Positions 15,769-23,705 of a DNA stretch of 44,773 bases are shown piece after piece. The notes under the pieces are model-generated. The model had not been told where the DNA came from and ran no database searches. It saw only the letters and a program-made list of their open reading frames with translations. The stretch covers positions 1 through 44,773 of the forward strand of contig JADHWJ010000008.1 of NCBI GenBank assembly GCA_016783545.1, read 5' to 3'. Made by a program: the position numbers and the translations under genes. Within the stretch, counting starts at the first letter, position 1; each line of letters starts with the position of its first letter. Source of the stretch: Candidatus Aenigmatarchaeota archaeon. GTDB lineage: Archaea > Aenigmatarchaeota > Aenigmatarchaeia > QMZP01.

Positions 15769-16674
15769 CTAGCCATATTTACCACCCAATATGATTTTAT
15801 CCCCTTTTTCGTTTTTCAGGATTATTCTGTCAAATCTTGCAGATATATCTATGTGACCATTTGATGTATTCTCTCCGGAAAAAACACCTTGATTGTTTCC
15901 AAAACCAAGGCATATACCACCAACAGCTCTTTCAGTATCAAATCCTTCATATGGTTCTGTTATCAAAGGATTGGTTCCAAATGTTATGTGACCTATTGTA
16001 AGGCATTGATCATCAAATCGATTGAAAAATTCTTTTATTTCACCATCACACTCTACATTTCCGTTCTTTATCAGAATTTTACCAGAAAGCTCCTTGCACC
16101 TAACACTACCTGAAACATTTTCAACAAATCCATTGAATTCCAATTTTCCGTTCACGTTGTTTTCAATAGGCGCAAAACTAACACTTGCTGGAGGCAGAAT
16201 AGTATCTGAACCAGTCTTTACATCAAAACCATCAACAATCACTGGTCTATTACATATAACAGCCTTAATTGTATTGTTACCTATTGATATCTCTATCTCT
16301 TTTGAATTCTCAAGGAAATTCTTCAGATTCTGTGTAATAGATTCATCAATTGTTTCATAATATTTAAGGAATTTTCCATATGGTTTCAGCATATATACAA
16401 TCTTTCTCCCATTCAGAAGACCTTGCTTCAATTCTGAATACATATCAGTTGTTTCACAGCAGTCCAGTATTATAGTTGCCTGTTCCATTGCCTCTTTTAC
16501 AGACTGTGGGTAGTTTGGGAGATTTGCTCCTTTATCTGGATAGACTAGAAGAACTGTATTTGTTATTTGTCTGAGAGAATTGCAGATTTCTGTTATGAAT
16601 GGATTCATTATACTTTCTTCTACTATTATCAATACATTATCATTTTCATCCGCTTCTATGAAATTCTCTTTCAT
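15769..16674 (-). CDS. M29-type (AmpS-like) metallopeptidase family protein
   Basis: 301 residues. The C-terminal half has the order of conserved segments seen in M29 aminopeptidases and 2,5-dihydroxypyridine dioxygenases: PPASVSFAP, then NPLITEPYEGFDTERAVGG preceded by IGHITFGT, ICLGFGNNQG and NGHIDISARFD. His and acidic metal ligands appear in GHITFGT and HIDIS. At 301 residues it is shorter than typical M29 peptidases (360-410). It overlaps the upstream gene by ATGA, so they form an operon. Catalytic activity is not certain. Confidence 0.6.
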   Translation of the reverse strand: MKENFIEADENDNVLIIVEESIMNPFITEICNSLRQITNTVLLVYPDKGANLPNYPQSVKEAMEQATIILDCCETTDMYSELKQGLLNGRKIVYMLKPYGKFLKYYETIDESITQNLKNFLENSKEIEISIGNNTIKAVICNRPVIVDGFDVKTGSDTILPPASVSFAPIENNVNGKLEFNGFVENVSGSVRCKELSGKILIKNGNVECDGEIKEFFNRFDDQCLTIGHITFGTNPLITEPYEGFDTERAVGGICLGFGNNQGVFSGENTSNGHIDISARFDRIILKNEKGDKIILGGKYG

Positions 16675-17792
16675 AGTGTTTCACCTGATATTATTGAAAG
16701 TTTTTCTCTTAGTACTGGGAACATCTCTTCTTCAAGTTCACCTATCCCATTTCTTACCTGATCCATTGTTTCCAGTCCTGTAACTGTTTCTTCACCTCTT
16801 TTGATGGCTTTCTTATCCTCTGTTAATGTATATAGTCTTTCTGAAAGTTCAACATCGCCTGTAAACATAAGCAAAATTCCCATTGGAGATGTATAAAACC
16901 CACTTCCATTATTTCTCATTGACTGAAGCTGCTCTGACAACACTTCTGGATCACCCATATAAAGAGGATTTTTATTATCCATCTCTCTTTTCTCCATACC
17001 AAGGCTTATCGGTGGTATAAGTCCAAGGAAATTCATTGAACCATCATCAAAACATTCTTCAAACTTTCTTTTGAATATATCTCCGTTTACGCATTCTGTT
17101 CCATGTGTAAAGTTCTCAGCAACAGTGTATTCACCTGGACCAAAAAGCTGTTCTGCAAACTCAGGCATATATGTAACTTCTATTCTCATCTTCATTCTCT
17201 GTCCCATTTTTTTTCTTGTTTCAGATACGTATTCTCTCATACTTTCAAAAGCAATATCATCTATCATCTCATTATTCTCTGGTTCGTGTGTATAGAAGTA
17301 TGTGAAATCTGCTTCTGAATCAATCATCTGCTGATATCTCTTACACATTGCGACTGTTCTTTCAGCTACCTTCAGAACTTCTTCAAGTATGTCGTCATCC
17401 AGCTTTCCGCCTACAAAAGAACCATATTCATATGTTTCAAGAACCATTACAACATTACCGGTTAATGGATAGCCCTGACAAACTATATTCTGAAACGTGG
17501 GTGCTTTCTTTAAACATTCTATATAGAATTGCTTTGCTCCAGATGTATCGTATGATTCCATTCCTTTCATTTGCTTTATATCAGTACTTGGAAGGAAACA
17601 TGGACCAGTTATAACATTCTTTCCACTAGGACTATTAACAGTGCCATAAACAACAGGTGCTTGTGGAGTATAGTATTCGTTTATTACCATCAAAGCCTTG
17701 CCAGCAGGAAGTTCAAAAGGGGGTTCCAAATCAACAATGCCGTAAGACTTTATTCTAAAATCAGAACTAAAATCAGTTTTCACAATTATCAC
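16671..17792 (-). CDS. Conserved-looking protein of unknown function, partner of M29-like
   Basis: 373 residues, soluble, rich in acidic residues and Met. No motif I recognise. The start is GTG at 17792. The stop overlaps the start of the M29-like gene by 4 nt (ATGA), so the two are probably translated together and may form a complex. Cys residues are scattered (TGPCFLPS, NIVCQGYP, TECVNGD, FEECFDD), and the segment GSGFYTSPMGILLMF is notable. An 11-bp sequence (TTATGAACGTG) that flanks island 2 lies 58 nt upstream. Confidence 0.5.
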   Translation of the reverse strand: MIIVKTDFSSDFRIKSYGIVDLEPPFELPAGKALMVINEYYTPQAPVVYGTVNSPSGKNVITGPCFLPSTDIKQMKGMESYDTSGAKQFYIECLKKAPTFQNIVCQGYPLTGNVVMVLETYEYGSFVGGKLDDDILEEVLKVAERTVAMCKRYQQMIDSEADFTYFYTHEPENNEMIDDIAFESMREYVSETRKKMGQRMKMRIEVTYMPEFAEQLFGPGEYTVAENFTHGTECVNGDIFKRKFEECFDDGSMNFLGLIPPISLGMEKREMDNKNPLYMGDPEVLSEQLQSMRNNGSGFYTSPMGILLMFTGDVELSERLYTLTEDKKAIKRGEETVTGLETMDQVRNGIGELEEEMFPVLREKLSIISGETL

Positions 17793-17849
17793 AGAATAAG
17801 TTTAAAGTTCTAAGTCACAGAGCCAATGCTAAAAAATTACCTTTTTCTC

Positions 17850-17860
17850 TTATGAACGTG
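17850..17860 (+). repeat. Left copy of 11-bp direct repeat flanking island 2
   Basis: TTATGAACGTG, identical to 19802-19812. The pair encloses the GC-rich gene at 18021-19688 with about 1.94 kb between. It may be a target-site duplication or attachment-site core. Confidence 0.4.
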
Positions 17861-18020
17861 ACTAAGCGAACTCATAATAAAAATATTGATTAGATTATAT
17901 AAAAAGGTTTGGTGGGATATATCCCTCTTAATAGACATATTAAAGGGGAGGTTCTGGTCGTATCTGCCCAGCAGACCAGAACTTGCGAGCATGCCTTTGC
18001 TCCTCCCCCAAATCTCCTCC
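17861..18020. other. Left border of GC-rich island 2 with hairpin
   Basis: AT-rich to about 17944, then GC-rich. TTCTGGTC (17952-17959) and GACCAGAA (17974-17981) form a perfect 8-bp stem with a 14-nt loop; GGGGAGG (17945-17951) and CCTCCCC (18002-18008) could add an outer stem. This lies just after the stop of the island gene and could end its transcript. Two purine-rich SD-like blocks (GGAGGAG) precede an ATG at 17992, but that ORF soon enters AT-rich DNA, and I do not call it. Confidence 0.4.
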
Positions 18021-19688
18021 TTATCTGGTGGGGTCCCTAGGACCCATCTCGAGCGTGGCCTTGTCAGACTTGATGTCCAACACCTTAAGCCTGACCCCAA
18101 ACGACCAGACCTCCTCACCGAGCGAGATCTTTACCTCTTCGTCCTGATTCCAGACACCTTGAATATACTCTGAAACCAAGACTCTGACACTCCGCTCGTC
18201 GACGATCTCGACGAGCTTGATGATGAGGTAATCACCACTCTCATCGAGTTTCAACATATAGTGCTCGCCGACAGGGAGGGTGGAATAACGCTTCACCACC
18301 ACATTGATCTCGAACCGGACGCTGACCTCGTACTCCCCATCCGAGACCATGACCACGAAGCTGTCCAAGCCTTCGAATCCCTTGTTCGGGGTGTAGTTGA
18401 ACCGCATACAGAATTCTCCACAGTCACCAGGCTGTTCGATAAACCCATGTAAAGGAGTTGTCCAGCCAGTGATGTGAAGTGGTTCCGGACGGCCATCGTC
18501 TGTGACGCACTTACCAACGTTGAAGTGAACGCCCTGCTCCACTGCCAGCTCTTGCTCGACAAGACCAAGAAGAACTTTCGGAGGGTTGTTCTCGACAACA
18601 AACTCCTCCCAGATGTCCAGAACCACCCGAACTTTCAGGCCGTCGTCAGAACGTAGGTGAGCAAGCTCCCGGATCCCGATATACAAGCCGGGAATCGGGA
18701 TTGCTGTCCGCTCACCCCAGGGCAGAATGGTGGTGATTCCGTCGACTTCCAGGAGGATGTGACTCTTCTCATCTTCACCATCAGTTGACCAGCCCACGGC
18801 ACGCAGGGCAAGCTCAGTGCTCAGGCCACTCTGCTCAATGACCTGGGTGAGCTTCTCTGGTGTGAAGACCACGACATTCAAGGTCTCGACAAAGACCTTG
18901 GTCTCCACAAAGTACTCCCCGTCGGTGATAACCACCGTGAAGGAGTCCTCGCCCCACCAATCGGGATCTGGGTGGTAGGTGACCGCGGTTAGGCACACTG
19001 GCATCGGCCCGTCTGGCCCGCCCGGAGTTGACGGAATAGAAAGCCAGCCGTGGGAGGGATCGGTCCAGTCCGAAATCCTCAGCGGCTCCGGCTTCCCATC
19101 GTCCCATGCTGGTACGCAGATATCAACCTGCTCGCCCCGATATGTCTGGGTATGATACTCAGACGGGACATCTGGCGGCTCGTTCTCCCGAGGGAGAATC
19201 AGAACCTCGACCTCGGCTACGACGCTGTGGCCGTCGTCGTCAGTGGCCACGAGAACGAAGCTTGTCTCGACTTCCTCTTCGGATCCAGGAGCAAATCCCG
19301 CAACAAACAGCTCCCGGAAAGCGCCCTCTCCGAAAACATACGCGACTGCCACCGGTTCGACTATGACCCCATATTCGAGCTCCGGATTCGCAACAGTGAC
19401 CTCAATGTTCTCCCAGAAGGTCCGATCCTCGCCTGTGTCCTTCACCAACCTCTTGTTGATGGGAATCTGGCGGAAAGTCCCTTCAGTGATTATCAGGGGC
19501 TGCTCAATCCTGATCTTTGGGTGACCCTTCCGAAAACGAAACGTCTTCATTCTGACGTCAACGTCGCCTCCGCCACCTCCGCCTCCGCCACCTGGACTGG
19601 GCTCTGTCCCAAGCATCGAGTCAAACACTTGCGCCTGAGCGAGCGCGCAGAACGCAAACAACATTCCAAACGCCATCAGCTTCTTCAT
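18021..19688 (-). CDS. Secreted cadherin/Ig-like tandem-domain protein, island 2
   Basis: About 555 residues. A Sec signal peptide (MKKLMAFGMLFAFCALAQAQ) is followed by a nine-Gly linker. At least two homologous beta-sandwich domains follow: PEPLRISDWTDPSHGWLSIP ... DWWGEDSFTVVITDGEYF and PEPLHITGWTTPLHGFIEQP ... GFEGLDSFVVMVSDGEYE, matching the YTPxxxFxGxDSFxxxVxDG pattern of cadherin-like Big repeats. I choose the ATG at 19688 because AGGAGGAG lies 7 nt upstream; an in-frame TTG/GTG precede it. G+C content and codon use are far above the flanking genes and the signal peptide and SD look bacterial, so recent transfer or contamination is likely. Probably a surface adhesin or wall protein. Confidence 0.75.
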   Translation of the reverse strand: MKKLMAFGMLFAFCALAQAQVFDSMLGTEPSPGGGGGGGGGDVDVRMKTFRFRKGHPKIRIEQPLIITEGTFRQIPINKRLVKDTGEDRTFWENIEVTVANPELEYGVIVEPVAVAYVFGEGAFRELFVAGFAPGSEEEVETSFVLVATDDDGHSVVAEVEVLILPRENEPPDVPSEYHTQTYRGEQVDICVPAWDDGKPEPLRISDWTDPSHGWLSIPSTPGGPDGPMPVCLTAVTYHPDPDWWGEDSFTVVITDGEYFVETKVFVETLNVVVFTPEKLTQVIEQSGLSTELALRAVGWSTDGEDEKSHILLEVDGITTILPWGERTAIPIPGLYIGIRELAHLRSDDGLKVRVVLDIWEEFVVENNPPKVLLGLVEQELAVEQGVHFNVGKCVTDDGRPEPLHITGWTTPLHGFIEQPGDCGEFCMRFNYTPNKGFEGLDSFVVMVSDGEYEVSVRFEINVVVKRYSTLPVGEHYMLKLDESGDYLIIKLVEIVDERSVRVLVSEYIQGVWNQDEEVKISLGEEVWSFGVRLKVLDIKSDKATLEMGPRDPTR

Positions 19689-19801
19689 CACCAACTCCTC
19701 CTAAGACTGGCCCAAGACGAACAGAAAAAACTTCTCAATATTCCTCTGGCTAGTAGAATCAATCGTCTCCTTTCTCTTAGCTAGCCTAAAAAAGACTAAA
19801 G

Positions 19802-19812
19802 TTATGAACGTG
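19802..19812 (+). repeat. Right copy of 11-bp direct repeat flanking island 2
   Basis: TTATGAACGTG, identical to 17850-17860. G+C content drops to the background within a few tens of bases of this copy. Confidence 0.4.
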
Positions 19813-19852
19813 TTGAAAGCCTATTTGGATTTTACCCCAAAATCGACATATA

Positions 19853-19874
19853 TAGCCACTATTTGATAGTGAAT
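19853..19874 (+). repeat. 22-bp imperfect palindromic repeat, copy 1
   Basis: TAGCCACTAT-TTGATAGTGAAT, with inner palindrome CACTAT-TTG-ATAGTG. It matches 19 of 22 positions of the copy at 20023-20044, in the same orientation. Candidate operator. Confidence 0.5.
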
Positions 19875-20002
19875 AATATAATTGTATTGTCCCCTTATAA
19901 AGATATTTTTACTCTAAAAACGGATTGTTTTAGCCTTTTAATAAAAGGGATGTTTTTCAACGGTCTGGGCCGAAAAATAGCTATATAACACTGTTATACA
20001 TG

Positions 20003-20012
20003 CTTATAAATA
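20003..20012 (+). promoter_or_regulatory. TATA box for the gene at 20033
   Basis: CTTATAAATA is a good archaeal TATA box centred about 25 nt upstream of the ATG at 20033, which predicts a leaderless transcript and decides that start over an upstream ATG at 20000. Confidence 0.6.
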
Positions 20013-20022
20013 GTCAATATAA

Positions 20023-20044
20023 TAGTCACTATATGACAGTGAAT
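20023..20044 (+). repeat. 22-bp imperfect palindromic repeat, copy 2
   Basis: TAGTCACTAT-ATGACAGTGAAT. It spans the predicted transcription start and the start codon at 20033, an ideal position for an operator that blocks initiation. Confidence 0.5.
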
Positions 20045-20575
20045 TTTACTGAATTTGATGGGTATGTGGGGTTTCAGATAGGAGAAAGAGGCTCTGAAAT
20101 TTACGAGCAGACAAGAAAAAGATGTGAATCCTGTGTATATTCTATAGGTCTTGAAATAACACGTAGTAGTAAAGAAAAACCTAAAGAAGTTAATGATTGT
20201 TATAAGATTCTTATTGAACTTCCAGAAAGTGTATCAAGGGAAGGTGCTAAAGAGCTTGTTGAAAAATTCCCTGAAGGTGATTATGCAGGTAAAATAGGCG
20301 ACTGTCAAAATGATGCTGATTCATGTGATTTAAACCCAACAATAGTTGTTTATGGTAATGGTGCTGCTAGAGAAGAATACCTAGCTAGATTTCAAGAATG
20401 GGTAAAAATAGAATGTCCTAAAGCATCTGTTAGGGTAAGAGAAGGTTGTGCACCATATGAGATTATTGACTGGGAAAGTGGAGAGGTTGGTGGAACACCT
20501 AAACAGAGAAAGAGACTAGCAAGTATGCTTGGAATTACTTCTGAAGTTTTTGATGTGGAAACTGAAGAATGGTAA
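20033..20575 (+). CDS. Orphan soluble protein of unknown function
   Basis: 180 residues from the ATG at 20033 (an ATG at 20000 would add 11, but lies before the TATA box). It has a CESC pair (about residue 31), a second cluster CQNDADSC (about 88-95) and later single Cys (IECPK, EGCAPY). The middle (YKILIELPESVSREGAKELV) looks like a beta-alpha unit. It resembles no family I know. Codon use is AT-rich like the host backbone, unlike the neighbouring island. The upstream palindromes suggest tight repression. A convergent terminator-like hairpin follows. Confidence 0.5.
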   Translation: MTVNFTEFDGYVGFQIGERGSEIYEQTRKRCESCVYSIGLEITRSSKEKPKEVNDCYKILIELPESVSREGAKELVEKFPEGDYAGKIGDCQNDADSCDLNPTIVVYGNGAAREEYLARFQEWVKIECPKASVRVREGCAPYEIIDWESGEVGGTPKQRKRLASMLGITSEVFDVETEEW

Positions 20576-20580
20576 GTTAT

Positions 20581-20632
20581 AAGGGCTTTTGCTTGCCCAC
20601 TTTTGTTAACCAATTTAATCAAAGAAGCCCTT
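20581..20632. terminator. Convergent-gene hairpin
   Basis: AAGGGCTT (20581-20588) and AAGCCCTT (20625-20632) form a perfect 8-bp inverted repeat with a 36-nt spacer between two convergent stop codons. Smaller stems AGCCC-TT-GGGCT and AAAGC-GG-GCTTT follow. Probably terminates one or both transcripts. Confidence 0.4.
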
Positions 20633-20650
20633 GGGCTCTAAAAGCGGGCT

Positions 20651-22546
20651 TTATACTAGAACTTTCAGTCTCTTAGAAACGACACTATGCAATACTTTCT
20701 TACCTAATTCAGACTTTTTCTTCACTTTGATAAGACCCTTTTTGCCCACATATGGGCTGAAAATGAAGTCGTCTCCAGAATAAACATCCACTTGCTCACC
20801 AATGAATTCATTTGCAATTCTAATCAAAATATGAGCACCTGATTCTTCATAGTGCCAAGGGATTTCCTGCTTCAAAGTTTGACTTTTTGGTTCAACGGAT
20901 AGATGAATTCCTAACTGTTTCTCAATTTCATCTATGTTTTTTCCTTGTTTTCCAATAAGCCTTGCTATGACATTTTCATTCACCTTTACAACAGCTCTGT
21001 CAGCTGAAATAATTTCCACCTCTACAGATGGATCATATTTTGACATAAACTGTTCAACTGATTGCTTTGCAAGGTCATTGACAGGTGACTTTGCTTCCTT
21101 TACAGGTATCATTATTGTCTCTTCACCGTAACTGTATATCTCGTATACAAGTTTCTTTGTTTCAAAATCCCTTACTTCTACAACAGGTCTTGATAGATCT
21201 GCTTCTACCATTCCCGAAGGAACTTTTACTGTTAGACTTAGTTCAAGAACACTTTCTATTTTACCTGCTTCTATGAATATCACAGTGTCTATGATATGTG
21301 GTATTACACCAAGCTCTACTCTTCCAAGGAATCTCTGTATTGCATCAACAGGATTAGTTGCGTGTACAACACCAACCATTCCTACTCCTGCAAGTCTCAT
21401 GTCAGAGAATATCTTGAAGTCTCTGGTCTTTCTGACTTCATCAAAGACAGTGTAGTCAGGTCTTACCAAAAGCAATATCTCAGCTGCTTTTTCCCAATCA
21501 CCTTCTAGCGGAGCATATTGAGTTATACTATCTCCAACTTGAAGGTCTCTTGGCTGTTCAAAGGTTTTTACAATCTTACCTTTCTTATCTATAAATTCTG
21601 CCAAAGAGGCAGTGAAAGTAGATTTACCTGAACCAGGAGGTCCTGAAACAAGAACACCACTTGATCTGTCAAGTATTCTGTTTTCAATCTCCTTATGTAG
21701 TTCGTAATCTTCAATACTTACTTTCGCTATAGGTCTTACAGCTGTTATTTCTGTAGCATTGGAAAATGGTGGCTTTGTTATTGCTATTCTATAATTACCT
21801 AATTGTATAACAACAGCACCTTTCCTGCTTATTTCCATAAAACTGTTTTCCATTACTCTTGACCTTGAGACAATCTGGTCTCCTAATTTTTTAAGATCAT
21901 CTTCTGTGATCTTGTTCTTTCCTATTTTGTGAAGGATAACCTCTCCTGGCTTCCCTCTTTTCGCCACAGGATATGCACCTGCTTTCAGATGAACAGATTG
22001 TGTATCATTTGTAAAATACTTTTCAAGAGCGAATTCTTTATTCATTACACTGCTTCCTGAAGGTATGTGATCAACTGATACTCCTTCTGCTTCACCTACG
22101 AGTGCCTGAACATAATCAGAAGTTAGAAGCGTTGCATTCATTTCTTTTGCAACATCCCTTATCAGAGCATCCAGTCTTCCTTTTCTAGCAAGTCTGATCT
22201 CTTCAAAAGTAGGTCTTTTACCTGTAAAATCAACTTTGATTTTTTTCTTTTTTCCTAATTCTCTGATTTTTTTGATCTCTTCCAATCCGGAGAAACCAAT
22301 GTCCCTGCCTGTTGAGGCCTGGGCCTGTAACTCATCGATAACAACGTTTGGTATCAGTATTTGTTTATCTTTGAGTTTTCCTGATTCTATCAATCTTGAA
22401 AGTTTTTTACTTACAAGAACTGATGTATCTGGAACTATAATTTTAGCCTTGGAAGTACTTGTACTCCCTCTTGCTCCTCTGCTTCTGTTGGGATAAGGAG
22501 AAGCAGTGTTTTGGCTAATTTTTCTATTTGTATTTTTATTTTTCAT
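20651..22546 (-). CDS. PIN domain-ATPase-KH protein
   Basis: 631 residues. After a basic, disordered N terminus, a PIN ribonuclease domain (about 35-160) keeps acids D40 (VPDTSVL), D125 (GRLDALIRDVA) and D144 (TSDYVQ). A PilT/VirB11-like ATPase follows with Walker A GPPGSGKST (302-310) and Walker B TVFDEVR (about 366-372). A KH-type RNA-binding domain lies at about 515-550 (VIARLIGKQGKNIDEIEKQL). This is the archaeal PIN-ATPase family (COG1855), which is widely conserved and of uncertain role, probably in RNA handling. It is single-copy here with no antitoxin. Confidence 0.9.
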   Translation of the reverse strand: MKNKNTNRKISQNTASPYPNRSRGARGSTSTSKAKIIVPDTSVLVSKKLSRLIESGKLKDKQILIPNVVIDELQAQASTGRDIGFSGLEEIKKIRELGKKKKIKVDFTGKRPTFEEIRLARKGRLDALIRDVAKEMNATLLTSDYVQALVGEAEGVSVDHIPSGSSVMNKEFALEKYFTNDTQSVHLKAGAYPVAKRGKPGEVILHKIGKNKITEDDLKKLGDQIVSRSRVMENSFMEISRKGAVVIQLGNYRIAITKPPFSNATEITAVRPIAKVSIEDYELHKEIENRILDRSSGVLVSGPPGSGKSTFTASLAEFIDKKGKIVKTFEQPRDLQVGDSITQYAPLEGDWEKAAEILLLVRPDYTVFDEVRKTRDFKIFSDMRLAGVGMVGVVHATNPVDAIQRFLGRVELGVIPHIIDTVIFIEAGKIESVLELSLTVKVPSGMVEADLSRPVVEVRDFETKKLVYEIYSYGEETIMIPVKEAKSPVNDLAKQSVEQFMSKYDPSVEVEIISADRAVVKVNENVIARLIGKQGKNIDEIEKQLGIHLSVEPKSQTLKQEIPWHYEESGAHILIRIANEFIGEQVDVYSGDDFIFSPYVGKKGLIKVKKKSELGKKVLHSVVSKRLKVLV

Positions 22547-22668
22547 AATTTTTTCACCTTTTAAATTTTTAATATTTAACGTTAAACTCGGTTAGGAGAA
22601 GTAACCTGTAATTGTTAATTATATAATTAATATAGTGTTTAGAGGTTTATAAATGTTATTTTAGTGTT

Positions 22669-22692
22669 TATAACAGCGTTATATTACTTTAA
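22669..22692 (+). repeat. 24-bp direct repeat, left copy
   Basis: TATAACAGCGTTATA followed by TTACTTTAA, identical to 23706-23729. The first 15 bases are a palindrome (TATAAC-AGC-GTTATA). This copy overlaps the last codons and stop of the HEPN gene. Together the two copies bracket the HEPN-MNT pair. Confidence 0.75.
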
Positions 22693-23115
22693 TCTTTCAT
22701 GAATCTTCTCTAAAAATTCGACAACTTTCTTTCCATATTCAGCATCAAAGCTCTTTCCATAATAAATTATTCCGTTTCTGAAATACCTAAGCTGGTCTGC
22801 AAACTGAATTTCATTTTCATTAAAATCTAGTTTCCTTAGAAAGGAGACTTCTGCTTCATGTGCTCCATGACCAGATGAATTAAAACCCTTTCGTAGCATT
22901 TTAGCTCTTATTAGTTCCATGATTATGTCATAACATAATTTAATAATGCTATTCGTATTCTCTTCATTTACTCCCATATCATTTATTATTTTTCTGAGAA
23001 ACTGGAATGATTTTCCGGATTCATTCTCAAGGAATTCTGCCCTTGAAAAGTCTGGTGATTGCTTTTTCACAACACCATTATTTATGAAATTCTCAAAATT
23101 CCTTACCATTCTCAT
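22684..23115 (-). CDS. HEPN-domain protein of a HEPN-MNT pair
   Basis: 143-residue helical protein. The segment SGHGAHEAEVSFLRKLDF and the C-terminal RYFRNGIIYYGKSFDAEY (about 110-127) mark archaeal HEPN proteins found beside minimal nucleotidyltransferases. The usual RNase motif R-x4-6-H reads R113-NGII-Y118 here, so the catalytic His is missing and nuclease activity is doubtful. The start overlaps the stop of the MNT gene by 4 nt. By analogy with type VII toxin-antitoxin systems (HepT/MntA), the MNT may nucleotidylate this protein. Confidence 0.8.
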   Translation of the reverse strand: MRMVRNFENFINNGVVKKQSPDFSRAEFLENESGKSFQFLRKIINDMGVNEENTNSIIKLCYDIIMELIRAKMLRKGFNSSGHGAHEAEVSFLRKLDFNENEIQFADQLRYFRNGIIYYGKSFDAEYGKKVVEFLEKIHERLK

Positions 23116-23657
23116 AATTCAATACCCCCTGATAAAACAATTCCATTGCAAATGTTTTCTTTGAGGTTTTTGTGAACAGATTTCAGGTTTTCATAGAAAT
23201 TGAGCCTTATCTCTCTTTCAAGAAGCTTTTCGTATTCCTCAAGGTTAATATCTTTTTCTTTTCTACCGATAATCGCTATGTCTATATCTGATGATGAATC
23301 ATCATTTCCCCTTGAGTAGCTTCCAAAAAGAACTACTGTCGATCCAGGCAGCGTATTTTCCAAGAAATCGGCCAAGCCGGATTCATATATCATTTTCAGG
23401 TTTTCAGCTCTTTTCTTCTCCATTGTTTTAGGATTTTCTCTTTCAAGTTCAATAATAGAAAGATTTATCTTATATTCTTTTTTTATCTTCACTATTTTTT
23501 CCTTTTTCAGAAGCTTTAGGGCTTTTGAGATTGCTGTTGGAGACACATTTAATGATTTGGCTATTTCTCTTTGGTTTAATTCTGTACCTGCCTTTATACA
23601 AAGAAGCCTGAATATTTCATTCTGAAGCCTTGTAAACTTAAGTTTATATATGTCCAT
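23112..23657 (-). CDS. HTH-fused minimal nucleotidyltransferase (MNT)
   Basis: 181 residues. Residues about 8-60 form a winged helix (ELNQREIAKSLNVSPTAISK, LLKKEKIVKIKKEYKINLSI). Residues about 105-175 form the nucleotidyltransferase core with VVLFGSYSRGND (about 108-119) and SDIDIAIIG, where D124 and D126 bind metal. It is the likely antitoxin partner of the overlapping HEPN gene and, given its DNA-binding domain and the twin palindromes at its start, probably represses its own operon. Confidence 0.85.
   Translation of the reverse strand: MDIYKLKFTRLQNEIFRLLCIKAGTELNQREIAKSLNVSPTAISKALKLLKKEKIVKIKKEYKINLSIIELERENPKTMEKKRAENLKMIYESGLADFLENTLPGSTVVLFGSYSRGNDDSSSDIDIAIIGRKEKDINLEEYEKLLEREIRLNFYENLKSVHKNLKENICNGIVLSGGIEL
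23631..23648 (-). promoter_or_regulatory. Candidate MNT operator, inner copy
   Basis: TGTAAACTTAAGTTTATA (plus strand) contains the perfect palindrome TAAACTTAAGTTTA. It lies inside the first codons of the MNT gene (about codons 4-9) and is 17/18 identical to 23671-23688, exactly 40 nt away. Confidence 0.5.
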
Positions 23658-23670
23658 ATTAGTTTATATT

Positions 23671-23688
23671 TGTAAACTTTAGTTTATA
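23671..23688 (-). promoter_or_regulatory. Candidate MNT operator, outer copy
   Basis: TGTAAACTTTAGTTTATA (plus strand), palindromic TAAACT-TT-AGTTTA apart from its centre. It lies 14-31 nt upstream of the MNT start, where the TATA box or transcription start should be. A half-site AGTTTATA is also present at 23661, giving 20-nt spacing. Confidence 0.5.
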
Positions 23689-23705
23689 AACACTTTATTG
23701 GTACG

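Larger units (their letters stand above)
19689..20032. other. Repeat-rich intergenic region
   Basis: No gene seen in about 340 nt. It holds the right 11-bp repeat (19802-19812), the palindromic element TAGCCACTATTTGATAGTGAAT-like at 19853-19874, TTGTATTGTC at 19882-19891, the perfect hairpin CCTTTT-AAT-AAAAGG (about 19936-19950), the palindrome TATAACA-CT-GTTATA (19984-19998) and a TATA box. It is the right border of island 2 and the promoter of the gene at 20033. Confidence 0.5.

Noticed and set aside
17837-17992. ORF starting MLASSGLLGRYDQ after two GGAGGAG blocks at the island 2 border
   Set aside because: It crosses the hairpin and the composition border into AT-rich intergenic DNA, so most of it is unlikely to be coding.
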